The position numbers and the translations under genes were made by a program. From positions 186,001-250,000 of the forward strand of contig NZ_JADCLL010000005.1 in the NCBI RefSeq assembly GCF_015070375.1: a DNA stretch of 64,000 nucleotides. Direction: 5' to 3'. Below, piece after piece: positions 51,702 to 60,341 of this stretch; the first letter of the stretch is position 1; every line of letters starts with the position of its first letter. Below the pieces are notes generated by a model that had not been told where the DNA came from, did no database searches, and worked only from the letters and a program-made list of their open reading frames with translations. This stretch comes from Nocardioides kribbensis (GTDB taxonomy: Bacteria > Actinomycetota > Actinomycetes > Propionibacteriales > Nocardioidaceae).

Positions 51702-52712
51702 ATGAGCACCGACAGCGCCGACGCCACCGCCACCGGGGTCACCTGGACCCCCGACCTGCTCGGCGAGGGCTACGAGCAGCACGTGATGGACCTCGGGGAG
51801 GACCCCGACGGCGAGGGCGAGGTCGCGGCGGTGCTCGTGCGGCGCGGCGTGCGCGAGGGCGAGTCCGTGCGCGGCGCGACCCTCTACGTCCACGGCTTCT
51901 CCGACTACTTCTTCCAGACCGAGCTGGCCGACTTCTTCGCCGAGCGCGGCCAGGCCTTCTACGGCCTCGACCTGCGCAAGTGCGGTCGCGCGCGCCGCGA
52001 GGGTCAGACGGCCCACTTCGTCAGCGACCTGGCGCAGTACGACGCCGAGCTCGACCGCTCCCTGGAGCTGGTGGCCGCGGCGCACCCGGGCGTGCCGGTC
52101 ACCGTGGTCGCGCACTCCACCGGCGGCCTCATCGCCCCGCTGTGGCTCGACCGGCGCCGCCGCGCGGGCCGGCTCGCGCCGATCGCCGGGCTGGTGCTCA
52201 ACAGCCCCTGGCTCGACCTCCAGGGCAAGCCGGTCATGCGCGGCCCGGTCACCTGGGCGGTGCGGGCGCTGTCGAGGGTGCGCCCGCTGCGCGCCCTCGA
52301 CCTGCCCGAGGGCACCTACGGCGAGACGCTCCACGTCAGCGGCACCGGGGAGTGGGAGTTCGACACCGTCATGAAGCCGCTCGAGGGGTTCCCCGTCACC
52401 GTGGGCTGGCTCAACGCCGTGCGCCGCGGCCACGCCAGGCTCCACCGCGGGCTCGACGTGGGCGTGCCCTCGCTGGTGCTGCGCTCCGACAAGACCTACT
52501 ACTCCTCGCGCTACTCCGAGCGCAGCGACCGCGCCGACACCGTGCTCGACGTGCGCCAGATCGCCCGCTGGTCGGGCTGCCTGGGCTCCGAGACCACGGT
52601 CGTGCCCGTCGTCGACGCCCGCCACGACGTCTTCCTCTCCCTCGCCGAGCCCCGCGCGGCCGCCTACGCCGCCGTCGACGCCTGGCTGCGCACCCACGAC
52701 CTGGCCGGCTGA
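51702..52712 (+). CDS. Alpha/beta hydrolase (serine aminopeptidase/lysophospholipase-like)
   Basis: This 336-residue protein shows the oxyanion region ATLYVHGFSDYFFQTELADF, GLDLRKCGRA and the nucleophile elbow VVAHSTGGLIAPLW (GxSxG variant with Ala in the first place). An acidic residue is likely in VPVVDARHDVFLS, which also carries the His. The substrate is unknown; the family includes monoglyceride lipases. There is no signal peptide. Confidence 0.88.
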   Translation: MSTDSADATATGVTWTPDLLGEGYEQHVMDLGEDPDGEGEVAAVLVRRGVREGESVRGATLYVHGFSDYFFQTELADFFAERGQAFYGLDLRKCGRARREGQTAHFVSDLAQYDAELDRSLELVAAAHPGVPVTVVAHSTGGLIAPLWLDRRRRAGRLAPIAGLVLNSPWLDLQGKPVMRGPVTWAVRALSRVRPLRALDLPEGTYGETLHVSGTGEWEFDTVMKPLEGFPVTVGWLNAVRRGHARLHRGLDVGVPSLVLRSDKTYYSSRYSERSDRADTVLDVRQIARWSGCLGSETTVVPVVDARHDVFLSLAEPRAAAYAAVDAWLRTHDLAG

Positions 52713-52738
52713 GGCCCCCGGGCGTACGGCGGGCCGCG

Positions 52739-54073
52739 TCAGCCCAGCGTGACCGGGAGCCGGTCGAAGCCGCGCAGGATGCGGGTGGTGCGGCGCCGGG
52801 CGCCGGGGGCGAGCGCGAGGTCGGGGAAGCGCTCGACGACCGCGCGCAGGCCGACCTCGCCCTCCATCCGCGCCAGGGCGGCGCCCAGGCAGTAGTGGCG
52901 CCCAGAGGAGAACGACACGTGGTCGGCGGCGTTCTCACGGGCCACGTCGAAGATGTCGGGGTCGGCGAAGACGTCGGGGTCGCGGTTGGCGGCCGCGAGC
53001 AGCGTGGTGACCGCGGCGCCGCGCGGCACCGGGACCCCGGAGAACGTCGTGTCGCGCAGCGTCATCCGCCCCGTGAGCAGCACGGGCGGGTCGTAGCGCA
53101 GGACCTCGTCGACGGCGTTGGGCCACAGCCCGGGCTCGGAGCGCAGCCGGGCGAGCTGGTCGGGGTGCTGGAGCAGCAGGGCGACGCCGTTGCCGAGGAG
53201 GTTGACCGTGGTCTCGAAGCCCGCGGCGAGCACGAGACCGGCGGTGGCCTTGAGCTCGGCGTCGGTGAGGGCCACGCCGTCGTCGGAGCGGGCGGTGACG
53301 AGCTGGCTCAACAGGTCGTCACCGGGGCTGCGGCGCACCTGGTCGATGTGGTCGCTGAGCCACGCCTCGAAGTCGGTCAGCGACGACTCCACGCGCCGGA
53401 AGCCGCCCCAGGTCAGCCCCAGGTCGAGGCTGGGCGCCGCGCCCGTGCCGAAGTCGAGCACCCGGCCGCGGTCGGCGGCGGGCACCCCGAGGATCTCGGC
53501 GATGACGGTGACCGGGAGCTGGGCGCAGTAGGTCTCGACGAGGTCCACCGCGGCGCCCGGCTCGCGGCGCGCCTGCGCCTCGAGGTCGTCGAGCAGCCCG
53601 GCGGCGATCTGCTCGGTGCGCTCGCGCAGACCCTGCACGGCCTTGACCGAGAAGACCCGCGTGACGAGCTTGCGGTAGCGGGTGTGGTCGGGCGGCTCGG
53701 TCACCAGCAGCGAGGGCGGGGTCAGCGGACCGATCGGCGCCTGCCGGGCGGCCCAGTGGCCGATGCGACCGAGCACGCCGCCGGGTGAGAACTCCACCCC
53801 GGCCCGCACGTCGGCGCTGGTGAGCACCTCCTTGACCACCGGCTGGGAGGCGGTGACGAAGGCGAACTTCGAGCGGTGCAGCGGGCCGTCGGCCCGGATC
53901 GCCTCGAAGAGCTCCAGCGGCACGGTCTCCCCGTCGCGGGTCGCCTCGATCAGGCGCCCGTGCAGGTCGCCCTGCTTGGCCGCGCTGCGGATCGCCGTGG
54001 CCGGCAGCGCGTGGCCGAAGCCCCACCGCACCGCCGAGGCCGCCCGGCCGCCGACCTGCTCCTGGATGCTCAT
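52739..54073 (-). CDS. Cytochrome P450
   Basis: This 444-residue P450 shows the I-helix oxygen-binding LVLAAGFETTVNLLGNG, the ExxR motif in VDEVLRYDPPVLL and the haem loop VSFSSGRHYCLGAALARMEG with its Cys ligand. It is a soluble class I bacterial type. The substrate is unknown. No ferredoxin gene is adjacent. ATG 54073 (MSIQEQVGGRAAS) is preferred over 54097 because of the GGAGAGG spacing. It is divergent from a TetR gene, which probably represses it. Confidence 0.93.
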   Translation of the reverse strand: MSIQEQVGGRAASAVRWGFGHALPATAIRSAAKQGDLHGRLIEATRDGETVPLELFEAIRADGPLHRSKFAFVTASQPVVKEVLTSADVRAGVEFSPGGVLGRIGHWAARQAPIGPLTPPSLLVTEPPDHTRYRKLVTRVFSVKAVQGLRERTEQIAAGLLDDLEAQARREPGAAVDLVETYCAQLPVTVIAEILGVPAADRGRVLDFGTGAAPSLDLGLTWGGFRRVESSLTDFEAWLSDHIDQVRRSPGDDLLSQLVTARSDDGVALTDAELKATAGLVLAAGFETTVNLLGNGVALLLQHPDQLARLRSEPGLWPNAVDEVLRYDPPVLLTGRMTLRDTTFSGVPVPRGAAVTTLLAAANRDPDVFADPDIFDVARENAADHVSFSSGRHYCLGAALARMEGEVGLRAVVERFPDLALAPGARRRTTRILRGFDRLPVTLG

Positions 54074-54111
54074 GGGCCCACCTCTCCTCGCCGACACCGG
54101 CCACGACCTGG

Positions 54112-54127
54112 GATACCGATCGGTATC
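54112..54127. promoter_or_regulatory. Perfect TetR operator between P450 and tetR
   Basis: GATACCGATCGGTATC is a perfect 16-bp palindrome in the 81-bp divergent gap. A related imperfect site, GTACTGGTGAGTATC, follows at 54130-54144. TATCGT (54141-54146) lies eight bases before the TetR ATG and fits a -10 box, so binding would block both promoters. Confidence 0.8.
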
Positions 54128-54154
54128 GAGTACTGGTGAGTATCGTAGCGACCG

Positions 54155-54877
54155 ATGTCAACCTCCCCCGAGCACCGCCCCACCACCGCGGGCGCCGCTG
54201 ATGGCGTTCCCGATCCCGCCGTGCGTCGTCGACCCCCGCGCGACGAGGTCCGTCGTGCCCTGCTCGACGCCGCGGCCGAGCTCTTCGCCCGCGGCGGCAT
54301 CGACGCCACCAGCCTCGACGACGTGGCCCGCGCGGCGGGCTTCACCAAGGGCGCCGTCTACTCCAACTTCGGCAGCAAGGACGGTCTGGTCGACGCCCTG
54401 GCCGAGGACCGGATCTCGGCCTACCTCGACCTGGGCCTGGCCGCCGTCAGCGACGTGGCGGTGCCCCTGGAGCAGCAGGCCCGCGACCTGGGCGACCGGC
54501 TCAGCGCCGCCGCCGAGGAGCAGCGCGACTGGCACCTGCTCTTCCTCGAGCTGTGGCAGCGCGCGGTGCGCGGCGAGGGCTCGCAGGCCTTCCGCGAGCG
54601 CCGTCGTGACCTGCACGGGGCGGTCACCGCCGCCATCGCCGAGCACGTCGACGCCGCCGGGGTCGCCGCCCCGCTGCCGGCCGAGGAGCTGGCCACGGTG
54701 CTCATGGCGCTCTCCAACGGGCTGGCCATTGAGCGGCACGCCGACCCCGGCTCGGTCGCCGACGACCTGCTGGGGCGGGTGCTGGTGGTGCTGATGGGTG
54801 CGGCTCCCCCGGGACGACCCGCTGACGTGGCGCGCGAGCAGACCCGGGGCGAGGCTCAGAGCAGCGTGGACCAGTAG
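54155..54877 (+). CDS. TetR-family repressor of the P450 gene
   Basis: This 240-residue TetR protein has a disordered Pro/Arg-rich start of about 30 residues, then the HTH GIDATSLDDVARAAGFTKGA with VYSNFGSKDGL. The ligand domain covers residues 85-215. It is divergent from the P450, with the palindromic operator between, so it probably represses the P450 and itself until a substrate or product binds. Its 3' end overlaps the convergent VKOR gene by 22 bases. Confidence 0.92.
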   Translation: MSTSPEHRPTTAGAADGVPDPAVRRRPPRDEVRRALLDAAAELFARGGIDATSLDDVARAAGFTKGAVYSNFGSKDGLVDALAEDRISAYLDLGLAAVSDVAVPLEQQARDLGDRLSAAAEEQRDWHLLFLELWQRAVRGEGSQAFRERRRDLHGAVTAAIAEHVDAAGVAAPLPAEELATVLMALSNGLAIERHADPGSVADDLLGRVLVVLMGAAPPGRPADVAREQTRGEAQSSVDQ

Positions 54878-55572
54878 TCCCAGAAGCGCACGCCGATGAG
54901 ACCCACCACGACGACGAGCGCGAGGAGCAGCACCAGCGCGTGGGCGTCGCGCAGCAGCGCGGTGAGCGAGGAGTCGCGGGCCCGCTCCCCCAGCACGCCG
55001 CTGCTGAGGTTGCGCAGCGTGACGTACCAGAAGACCGGCACGACCACGCTCCACACGACCATGCAGTAGGGGCACAGCGCGCCGATGCTGTAGAGGCTCT
55101 GGTCGATCAGCCAGGCCACGAAGACCAGGCCCACGGTGGCCCCGGCCTGCAGCCCCAGCCACCACCAGCGCGGCAGCCGCACCCGGGCCAGCACCAGCGC
55201 CCCCGTCACGACGAGCACGGGGAAGGCCGCGATGCCGATCAGCGGGTTGGGGAAGCCCAGCAGCGAGGCCTGGTCGGTCGCCATCACCGAGCCGCAGCTC
55301 AGCACGGGGTTGATGCTGCAGCTGGGCACGTAGGAGGGATCGGTGAGCAGCTTGATCTTCTCCACCGCGAGGGTGAACGCCGCCAGCCCCCCGACCAGCC
55401 CGCCGAGCAGCAGCAGCCAGCCCAGCGCGCGGTCGGCGTACGCCGCACCGCCGCCACCGGCCGCGGCGCCGCCGTCGTGGTCCGGGTGGTGGTCCGGTCC
55501 GTGGTCCGGGTCGTGGAGGTGGTCGGGCGGGACCGACCCCTGCGGGTCGACGACCTCGGCACGCTGCGACAC
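54856..55572 (-). CDS. Vitamin K epoxide reductase (VKOR) family protein
   Basis: This 238-residue membrane protein helps form disulfides in exported proteins by re-oxidising DsbA-like partners with quinone. About five helices are seen. The catalytic pair is ALCPYCMVVWS; the loop pair is PSCSINPVLSCGSVM. The cytoplasmic N-terminus has a His/Asp-rich stretch (HLHDPDHGPDHHPDHDGG) that may bind metal. GTG 55572 is preceded by GGAGGG. Actinobacteria use VKOR in place of DsbB. Confidence 0.92.
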   Translation of the reverse strand: MSQRAEVVDPQGSVPPDHLHDPDHGPDHHPDHDGGAAAGGGGAAYADRALGWLLLLGGLVGGLAAFTLAVEKIKLLTDPSYVPSCSINPVLSCGSVMATDQASLLGFPNPLIGIAAFPVLVVTGALVLARVRLPRWWWLGLQAGATVGLVFVAWLIDQSLYSIGALCPYCMVVWSVVVPVFWYVTLRNLSSGVLGERARDSSLTALLRDAHALVLLLALVVVVGLIGVRFWDYWSTLL

Positions 55573-55793
55573 GGGGCACCCTCCTGCCACGTCGGGTCGG
55601 GACACTGGGCCCGACGGGCGCATCGGCGCCCTCGGGCATGGTATTCGACCCCGGCCGCGCGCACCTGAGTTCACCCTGAGGGGCTCTTGTGAGGACCCGG
55701 GCACTCCGACATCGTGGATCGGACGGCTTCCGCCGTCAGCCCCACCCCACGCGCACCACCTCCGCTCCACGGAGTCTCAGAAGGAGTCATCTC

Positions 55794-56009
55794 ATGGTCA
55801 TCGGCCTGGGCATCGTCCTCATCGTCGTCGGACTCGTCTTCGTCCTCGACGTCATCACCCTCGACCTCGCCAACGTGGAGGACACCACCCTCGGGTGGAT
55901 CCTGCTCGCCGCCGGCGTGCTCGCGATCGTCGTGTCGCTCATCGTCAACCAGCAGCGCACGCGCAGCGTGCACGTGACCGAGCGTCGCGACACCCTCCCC
56001 CCGCGCTGA
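55794..56009 (+). CDS. Small two-helix membrane protein (DUF6458-like)
   Basis: This 71-residue protein has two helices (MVIGLGIVLIVVGLVFVLDV and WILLAAGVLAIVVSLIVN) and a basic cytoplasmic tail. It resembles the small actinobacterial DUF6458 membrane proteins by pattern; no role is known. AAGGAG lies before the ATG. Confidence 0.7.
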   Translation: MVIGLGIVLIVVGLVFVLDVITLDLANVEDTTLGWILLAAGVLAIVVSLIVNQQRTRSVHVTERRDTLPPR

Positions 56010-56017
56010 GCAGCCGC

Positions 56018-56242
56018 GTGAGCGCCGCCCACTCGCTGGAGGGCCCCACCGACCCGCCCGTGCTCCACCTGGCCACCGCGGCCCCGCTGTCGGCTCCCGA
56101 GCCGCTGCGGGCCGAGGGGGTCCGTCTCGACCTGCCCCGCACCCACCAGCACCTGTGGGACCTGCGCGGCGTGGAGTTCGAGGACGGCCTGACCGTGCGC
56201 TCCTACGAGTGCACGGGCTGCACCGACGTGCTCTTCCGCTGA
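56018..56242 (+). CDS. Small protein with a C-terminal CxxC
   Basis: This 74-residue frame starts at GTG eight bases after the previous stop, so it is probably co-transcribed. It ends GLTVRSYECTGCTDVLFR, with a CxxC close to the C-terminus, possibly a metal or redox site. It is unrecognised. A terminator hairpin follows 29 bp later, which supports it being a real gene end. Confidence 0.6.
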   Translation: MSAAHSLEGPTDPPVLHLATAAPLSAPEPLRAEGVRLDLPRTHQHLWDLRGVEFEDGLTVRSYECTGCTDVLFR

Positions 56243-56271
56243 GCCGTCGTCACGACGGCACCCAGCAGCGG

Positions 56272-56299
56272 GACCCCGCCGGCAGTCGCCGGCGGGGTC
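56272..56299. terminator. Hairpin terminator
   Basis: A perfect 12-bp stem (GACCCCGCCGGC and its complement) with an AGTC loop lies between convergent genes. It probably serves both directions. Confidence 0.8.
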
Positions 56300-56345
56300 T
56301 CGTCACGTCGGGGCCCACCTCCGCGACGACCGCGCCGGGCGGTGC

Positions 56346-57047
56346 TCAGTCGCGCTGCAGCATCCGCGAGCGGTCGGGCTCGAAGCCGTGGGACATGCCG
56401 TAGGCCACGGCCTGGGAGCGGCTGGTGACCTCGAGCTTGCGGTAGGCGGTGCGGATGTAGGTCTTGACCGAGTTGATGCTGAGGTAGGTGCGCTCGGCGA
56501 TCTCCTGGTTGGTCAGGCCCTGCACGATCAGCGCGAGCATCTCGCTCTCGCGGCCCGAGAGGCCCAGGTCGCGGCCGGGCCAGCTGACGGCGTCGCCGGT
56601 GGCGTCGTCCTCGGCGCCCTCGTCGTCGCCACCGCTGCCCATCGGCGGCACGACCCGGGCGCCCGCGTGCACGCGCTCGATCGACTCCACCAGGTCGGCC
56701 GACGACATCGACTTGGCGAGGTAGCCCGACGCGCCGGCCTTGAGGCTGTCCTGCACCAGGGCCTCGTCGACGTTCCAGCTGTAGACGGCCAGGCGGGCAC
56801 CGGCGGAGCCCACCTCGTGGACCAGGTCGCGCAGCTCGGTGCAGGCGCCCTGGGTCTGGGCGAAGCTGTCGAAGAGCACCACGTCGACGTCGCTCTCGAC
56901 CGGCACGTTGACGGCCAGCTCCACGACCTCGACCCGGTCGGCGAAGGGCGCCAAGGCACCCGCGAGGCCCTTCACGACCAGCTCGTAGTCGTTGACGATC
57001 GCGAGGCGGATGGGGGAATCGGTCGACACGAGCCCGACCCTACTCAC
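56346..57047 (-). CDS. LuxR-type response regulator, somewhat atypical receiver
   Basis: This 233-residue protein has a receiver with Asp in VVLFDSFAQ and Lys in SGYLAKSM. The usual paired acids at the start read AIVNDYELV (Asn-Asp), so phosphorylation may be altered. An acidic linker leads to the LuxR HTH LSGRESEMLALIVQGLTNQE with IAERTYLSINSVKTYIR. It starts at GTG. No kinase is adjacent. The GAF gene 55 bp upstream on the same strand may be co-transcribed. Confidence 0.85.
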   Translation of the reverse strand: MSRVGLVSTDSPIRLAIVNDYELVVKGLAGALAPFADRVEVVELAVNVPVESDVDVVLFDSFAQTQGACTELRDLVHEVGSAGARLAVYSWNVDEALVQDSLKAGASGYLAKSMSSADLVESIERVHAGARVVPPMGSGGDDEGAEDDATGDAVSWPGRDLGLSGRESEMLALIVQGLTNQEIAERTYLSINSVKTYIRTAYRKLEVTSRSQAVAYGMSHGFEPDRSRMLQRD

Positions 57048-57102
57048 GCCGCACCCCGGGGGCGAGCCGTCCCACCCGTGGGGAGGTGATCCGCGTGCGG
57101 GG

Positions 57103-57774
57103 TCAGGGTGAGGCGCGGCCGATCACGGCCCGCGCCAGCTCCGCCTCGGTGAGCCCGAGCCCGAGGGCGGTCTCGCGCAGCCGCTCGCGCGCCGACACGA
57201 CATCGAGGTGGAGCAGGGCGGCCCACACGCCCGTGGCCGTGTCGATGGCGGCGCGGTCCTCGGCGCGACGCGGAGCCTCGCAGGCCTCGACGCGTCGGGC
57301 GAAGCCGAGGTCGGCGTCGGACACGGCGCCCGGCGCCCACGCGTCGAAGAGGCGCGCCAGCTCGTCGTGCCGGCCGACGAAGGCGCCGGGCGAGGCGGCG
57401 TAGAGGTCGATCGTGCCGACGACGTCGCCGGCCCTCAGGATGGGCATCGTCAGCGTGCTCCCGACACCGCGGGCGGCCGAGGCGCGACCCGACGTGCTCC
57501 ACGACGACTCCTGGCAAGGATCGTCGGACGCCGCGGGCTGGGCCACCGCGGACGTCGCGGTCTCGAGGCAGGGGCTCGCCGCACGCTCGGCGGCCGAGGC
57601 CTCGACCGTCAGCACGAGACCGAGGTCGGCGTGCTCCCACGTGAGCCCGATGCAGTCGGGCACGACCTCGCGGGCCCGCTCGCCCAGCAGGCAGAGCCAG
57701 CGCAGGACGTCGTCGTCCACCGAGGCCGCGTCGAGGTTGTCGACCGCGGCCACGGACTCGGGGATGGGCTGCAC
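57103..57774 (-). CDS. GAF-domain regulator with ANTAR-like tail
   Basis: This 223-residue protein has a GAF-like sensor region (residues about 25-150, with STLTMPILRAGDVVGTIDLY) and a C-terminal three-helix segment, AAIDTATGVWAALLHLDVVS with ARERLRETALGLGLTEAE, resembling ANTAR RNA-binding domains. Such GAF-ANTAR proteins act as antiterminators in actinobacteria. Matching by eye is moderate. Confidence 0.7.
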   Translation of the reverse strand: MQPIPESVAAVDNLDAASVDDDVLRWLCLLGERAREVVPDCIGLTWEHADLGLVLTVEASAAERAASPCLETATSAVAQPAASDDPCQESSWSTSGRASAARGVGSTLTMPILRAGDVVGTIDLYAASPGAFVGRHDELARLFDAWAPGAVSDADLGFARRVEACEAPRRAEDRAAIDTATGVWAALLHLDVVSARERLRETALGLGLTEAELARAVIGRASP

Positions 57775-57934
57775 GGTGCACCTCCCGCCTCATCTGCCTC
57801 CATGGTGCGGCCGGCTCCGCGGGGACGAACCACCCCTCGGGGTGCCTCCCGGCCCCGCCCGGTCCGTGCGGGGTCGGACCGGTCCGCGACGGCGGGCGGG
57901 ACCGAGCGGGACAGGGCGCGGGGCCGCGGCCCTC

Positions 57935-59215
57935 TCAGGCGGCCGAGCGCCGAGAGGAGCTGCCGGTGCGGGCCAGGAGCACCGCGGTCGCGACGCCCGC
58001 GAGGGCCACCAGGGCGCCGACGCAGGCCACCGTCAGCGGCCAGCCACCGGCGTGCCAGCCGAGCCCGACCAGGGCGCCGAAGACCGACGAGCCGACGTAG
58101 TAGGAGGCGACGTAGAGCGCGCTGGTGCGCGCCGGCTGGGCCGAGCCGACCACCGGGGCCCAGCCGCTGGCCACCGAGTGGGCGCCGAAGAAGCCGGAGG
58201 TCAGCACGACCAGGCCGACGACCACCAGCCACAGCACGTCGGGCAGCGTGAGCAGCAGACCTGCGCCCATCACCGCCACCGACACCACCAGCACGACCGC
58301 TCGCCCGACCCGGTCGGCGGCGCGACCCGCGACCGCGGACGCCGCGGTGCCGGCGAGGTAGGCCAGGAAGACCAGCCCGACGACCGCCGCGGGCAGCTCG
58401 AAGGCCGGACCGGTGAGCCGGTAGGTGAGGTAGTTGTAGGTGGCCACGAAGCCGCCCATGAGCAGGAACGGCAGAGCCAGCACCGCCAGCACCGCCGGGT
58501 CGCGCAGCAGGTCGACCACCCGCCCCGGGGGCGGCGGCACCCCGATGGCGCTGGCCACGCCCGCCGCGGGCCCCGGCACGAGGCGCAGGAAGGCCAGGGT
58601 CGCGAGCAGGGCGCAGACGCCCAGCGCCACCACGGCCCAGCGCCAGCTGCCGGCGAGGTCGACGACCGCGGAGGTCACCACGCGCCCACCGACGCCGCCG
58701 AGGGAGTTGCCGGCGACGTAGAGCCCCATCGCCGTCGCCAGGCCGCGCGGGTGGACCTCGGCCGCGACGTGGCCCATCGCCACGCCCACCACCAGCGCCA
58801 GGGCCGCACCGGTGAGGCCGCGCGCCACGAGGAGCAGCGGGTACGTCGGCGCCACCGCGCTCAGCAGCGTCAGCACCGCGGCGACGAGCAGGCCGAGCCG
58901 CATCGTGGCGACGCGTCCGCGCTGGGCGCCGATGCGGGTGGCGGGGATGACGAGCAGCGCCAGCAGGCCGGTGGTCACCGAGATGGTGAGGCTGGCCCGG
59001 GTGGCGTCGACGCCGAAGTCGGCGCCGATCTCCGGCAGCAGCGGCTGGGTGGCGTAGAGCATGCCGAAGGCGGCCAGCCCCGCCGCGCCCATCGCGAGGT
59101 TGAGGCGGCGGAAGTCGCGCGAGCCCGGGAGGTGCCCCGCGGGACCGGCCGGCGCAGGCGCGACGGGCACGCCGGCGCGGGTGGCCGTGGGGTCCAGGTC
59201 GCTCGGGCGTCTCAC
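57935..59215 (-). CDS. MFS transporter
   Basis: This 426-residue transporter has about 12 hydrophobic segments, the first near LAMGAAGLAAFGMLYATQPL, and the loop motif PATRIGAQRGRVATMRLGL between helices 2 and 3. Length and pattern fit drug:proton antiporters. It starts at GTG. It is divergent from the LysR gene (59-bp gap), which probably regulates it. It could be an efflux pump for an aromatic or drug-like substrate. Confidence 0.9.
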   Translation of the reverse strand: MRRPSDLDPTATRAGVPVAPAPAGPAGHLPGSRDFRRLNLAMGAAGLAAFGMLYATQPLLPEIGADFGVDATRASLTISVTTGLLALLVIPATRIGAQRGRVATMRLGLLVAAVLTLLSAVAPTYPLLLVARGLTGAALALVVGVAMGHVAAEVHPRGLATAMGLYVAGNSLGGVGGRVVTSAVVDLAGSWRWAVVALGVCALLATLAFLRLVPGPAAGVASAIGVPPPPGRVVDLLRDPAVLAVLALPFLLMGGFVATYNYLTYRLTGPAFELPAAVVGLVFLAYLAGTAASAVAGRAADRVGRAVVLVVSVAVMGAGLLLTLPDVLWLVVVGLVVLTSGFFGAHSVASGWAPVVGSAQPARTSALYVASYYVGSSVFGALVGLGWHAGGWPLTVACVGALVALAGVATAVLLARTGSSSRRSAA

Positions 59216-59273
59216 GTGACCCAGTCTCTCGTGCCGCCGCTGATGACTCCAATGCACCGGTCGACCTAGACTC

Positions 59274-60341
59274 ATGCGCGTGCAGCATGACTCCGCCGGC
59301 TTCCTGCGACCGCTCGAGGAGCTGCTCGCCGTGGCGCGCACGGGTCACGTCACCGATGCCGCCGCCGAGCTGGGCGTGCCGCAGCCGACCCTGAGCCGCT
59401 CCCTGGCGCGACTGTCGGCCGAGGTCGGCGCCCCCCTCCTGCTGCGCCGGGGACGCGGGATCGCACTCAGCCGTCACGGGCGACTGCTGGCCGACGCCGC
59501 CGAGCGGGCCGTGGCGGAGGTCGAGGAGGCCCTGCGCGCCATCCGGGCCGAGGTCGACCCCGGGGCCGGCCGGGTGCGGCTCGGCTTCCAGCACGCCCTC
59601 GGCGCCGACCTGGTGCCGCGGGCGCTGCGGGTCTTCCACGACCGTCACCCACGGGTGACCCTGCAGCTGGCCGAGGGCGGCGCCGAGCACCTCGTCGCCG
59701 ACGTGGCCGGCGGCCGTCTCGACCTCGCGCTCGTGGCCGTGCTCGAGCCCTCGACCGGGACGGGGCTGGCCTCGCTGGTGCTCGGCACGCAGCCGCTGCG
59801 CGTGCTGCTCCCCCGCGGTCACCACCTGGCGGGTCCGGGCGACCACGGGGCCTCGGGGCGCGGCTCGCGGGGGGCCGAGGACGGCCGCGCGGGGCAGGTC
59901 GCGCTGACCGACCTCGCCGAGGAGCCCTTCGTGGCGATGGCGACCGGCTACGGGCTGCGCACCATCACCGACGCGATGATGCGCGAGGCGGGCGCTCCGC
60001 GGCGCCCGGCGTACGAGTGCGAGGACCTCGCGACCGCCGGCGGGCTGGTCGCGGCGGGCCTGGGCTTCACCGTCGTGCCGGCCGGTGTCGACTACCCCGG
60101 CACGGTCGAGGTCGCCCTCGACGCCGGGGCGCGGCGCGCGGAGCGCGTCGTGCAGCTGGTGTGGTCGAGCGCCGGGCCACCGGCCCCCGTGACCGCGCTG
60201 CGCGACGTGCTCGAGGAGACCCTCCCGGGCCTCCTCGGGGCGTCACCGCCCCGCGACGACCGCGCGGGTCGCGCCGCAGGCCACGACGCGGGGCCCCGCG
60301 CGGGTCACAGCGCAGAACACGGTGCGGGTCACAGGACGTAG
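59274..60341 (+). CDS. LysR-family transcriptional regulator
   Basis: This protein of about 355 residues has an N-terminal winged HTH ([20 protein letters not shown] with [20 protein letters not shown]) and a periplasmic-binding-like effector domain. TAGACT (59267-59272) lies seven bases before GTG 59280 and only one base before ATG 59274, so a leaderless start at GTG 59280 is likely. The C-terminal 30 residues are Gly/Arg/His-rich. It is divergent from the MFS gene and overlaps glnN by 13 bases at its end. Confidence 0.9.
   Translation: MRVQHDSAGFLRPLEELLAVARTGHVTDAAAELGVPQPTLSRSLARLSAEVGAPLLLRRGRGIALSRHGRLLADAAERAVAEVEEALRAIRAEVDPGAGRVRLGFQHALGADLVPRALRVFHDRHPRVTLQLAEGGAEHLVADVAGGRLDLALVAVLEPSTGTGLASLVLGTQPLRVLLPRGHHLAGPGDHGASGRGSRGAEDGRAGQVALTDLAEEPFVAMATGYGLRTITDAMMREAGAPRRPAYECEDLATAGGLVAAGLGFTVVPAGVDYPGTVEVALDAGARRAERVVQLVWSSAGPPAPVTALRDVLEETLPGLLGASPPRDDRAGRAAGHDAGPRAGHSAEHGAGHRT

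Noticed and set aside
50412-52697. Long minus-strand frame opposite the alcohol dehydrogenase and hydrolase genes
   Set aside because: The + strand genes have zinc-ligand and catalytic motifs; the antisense translation is low-complexity.
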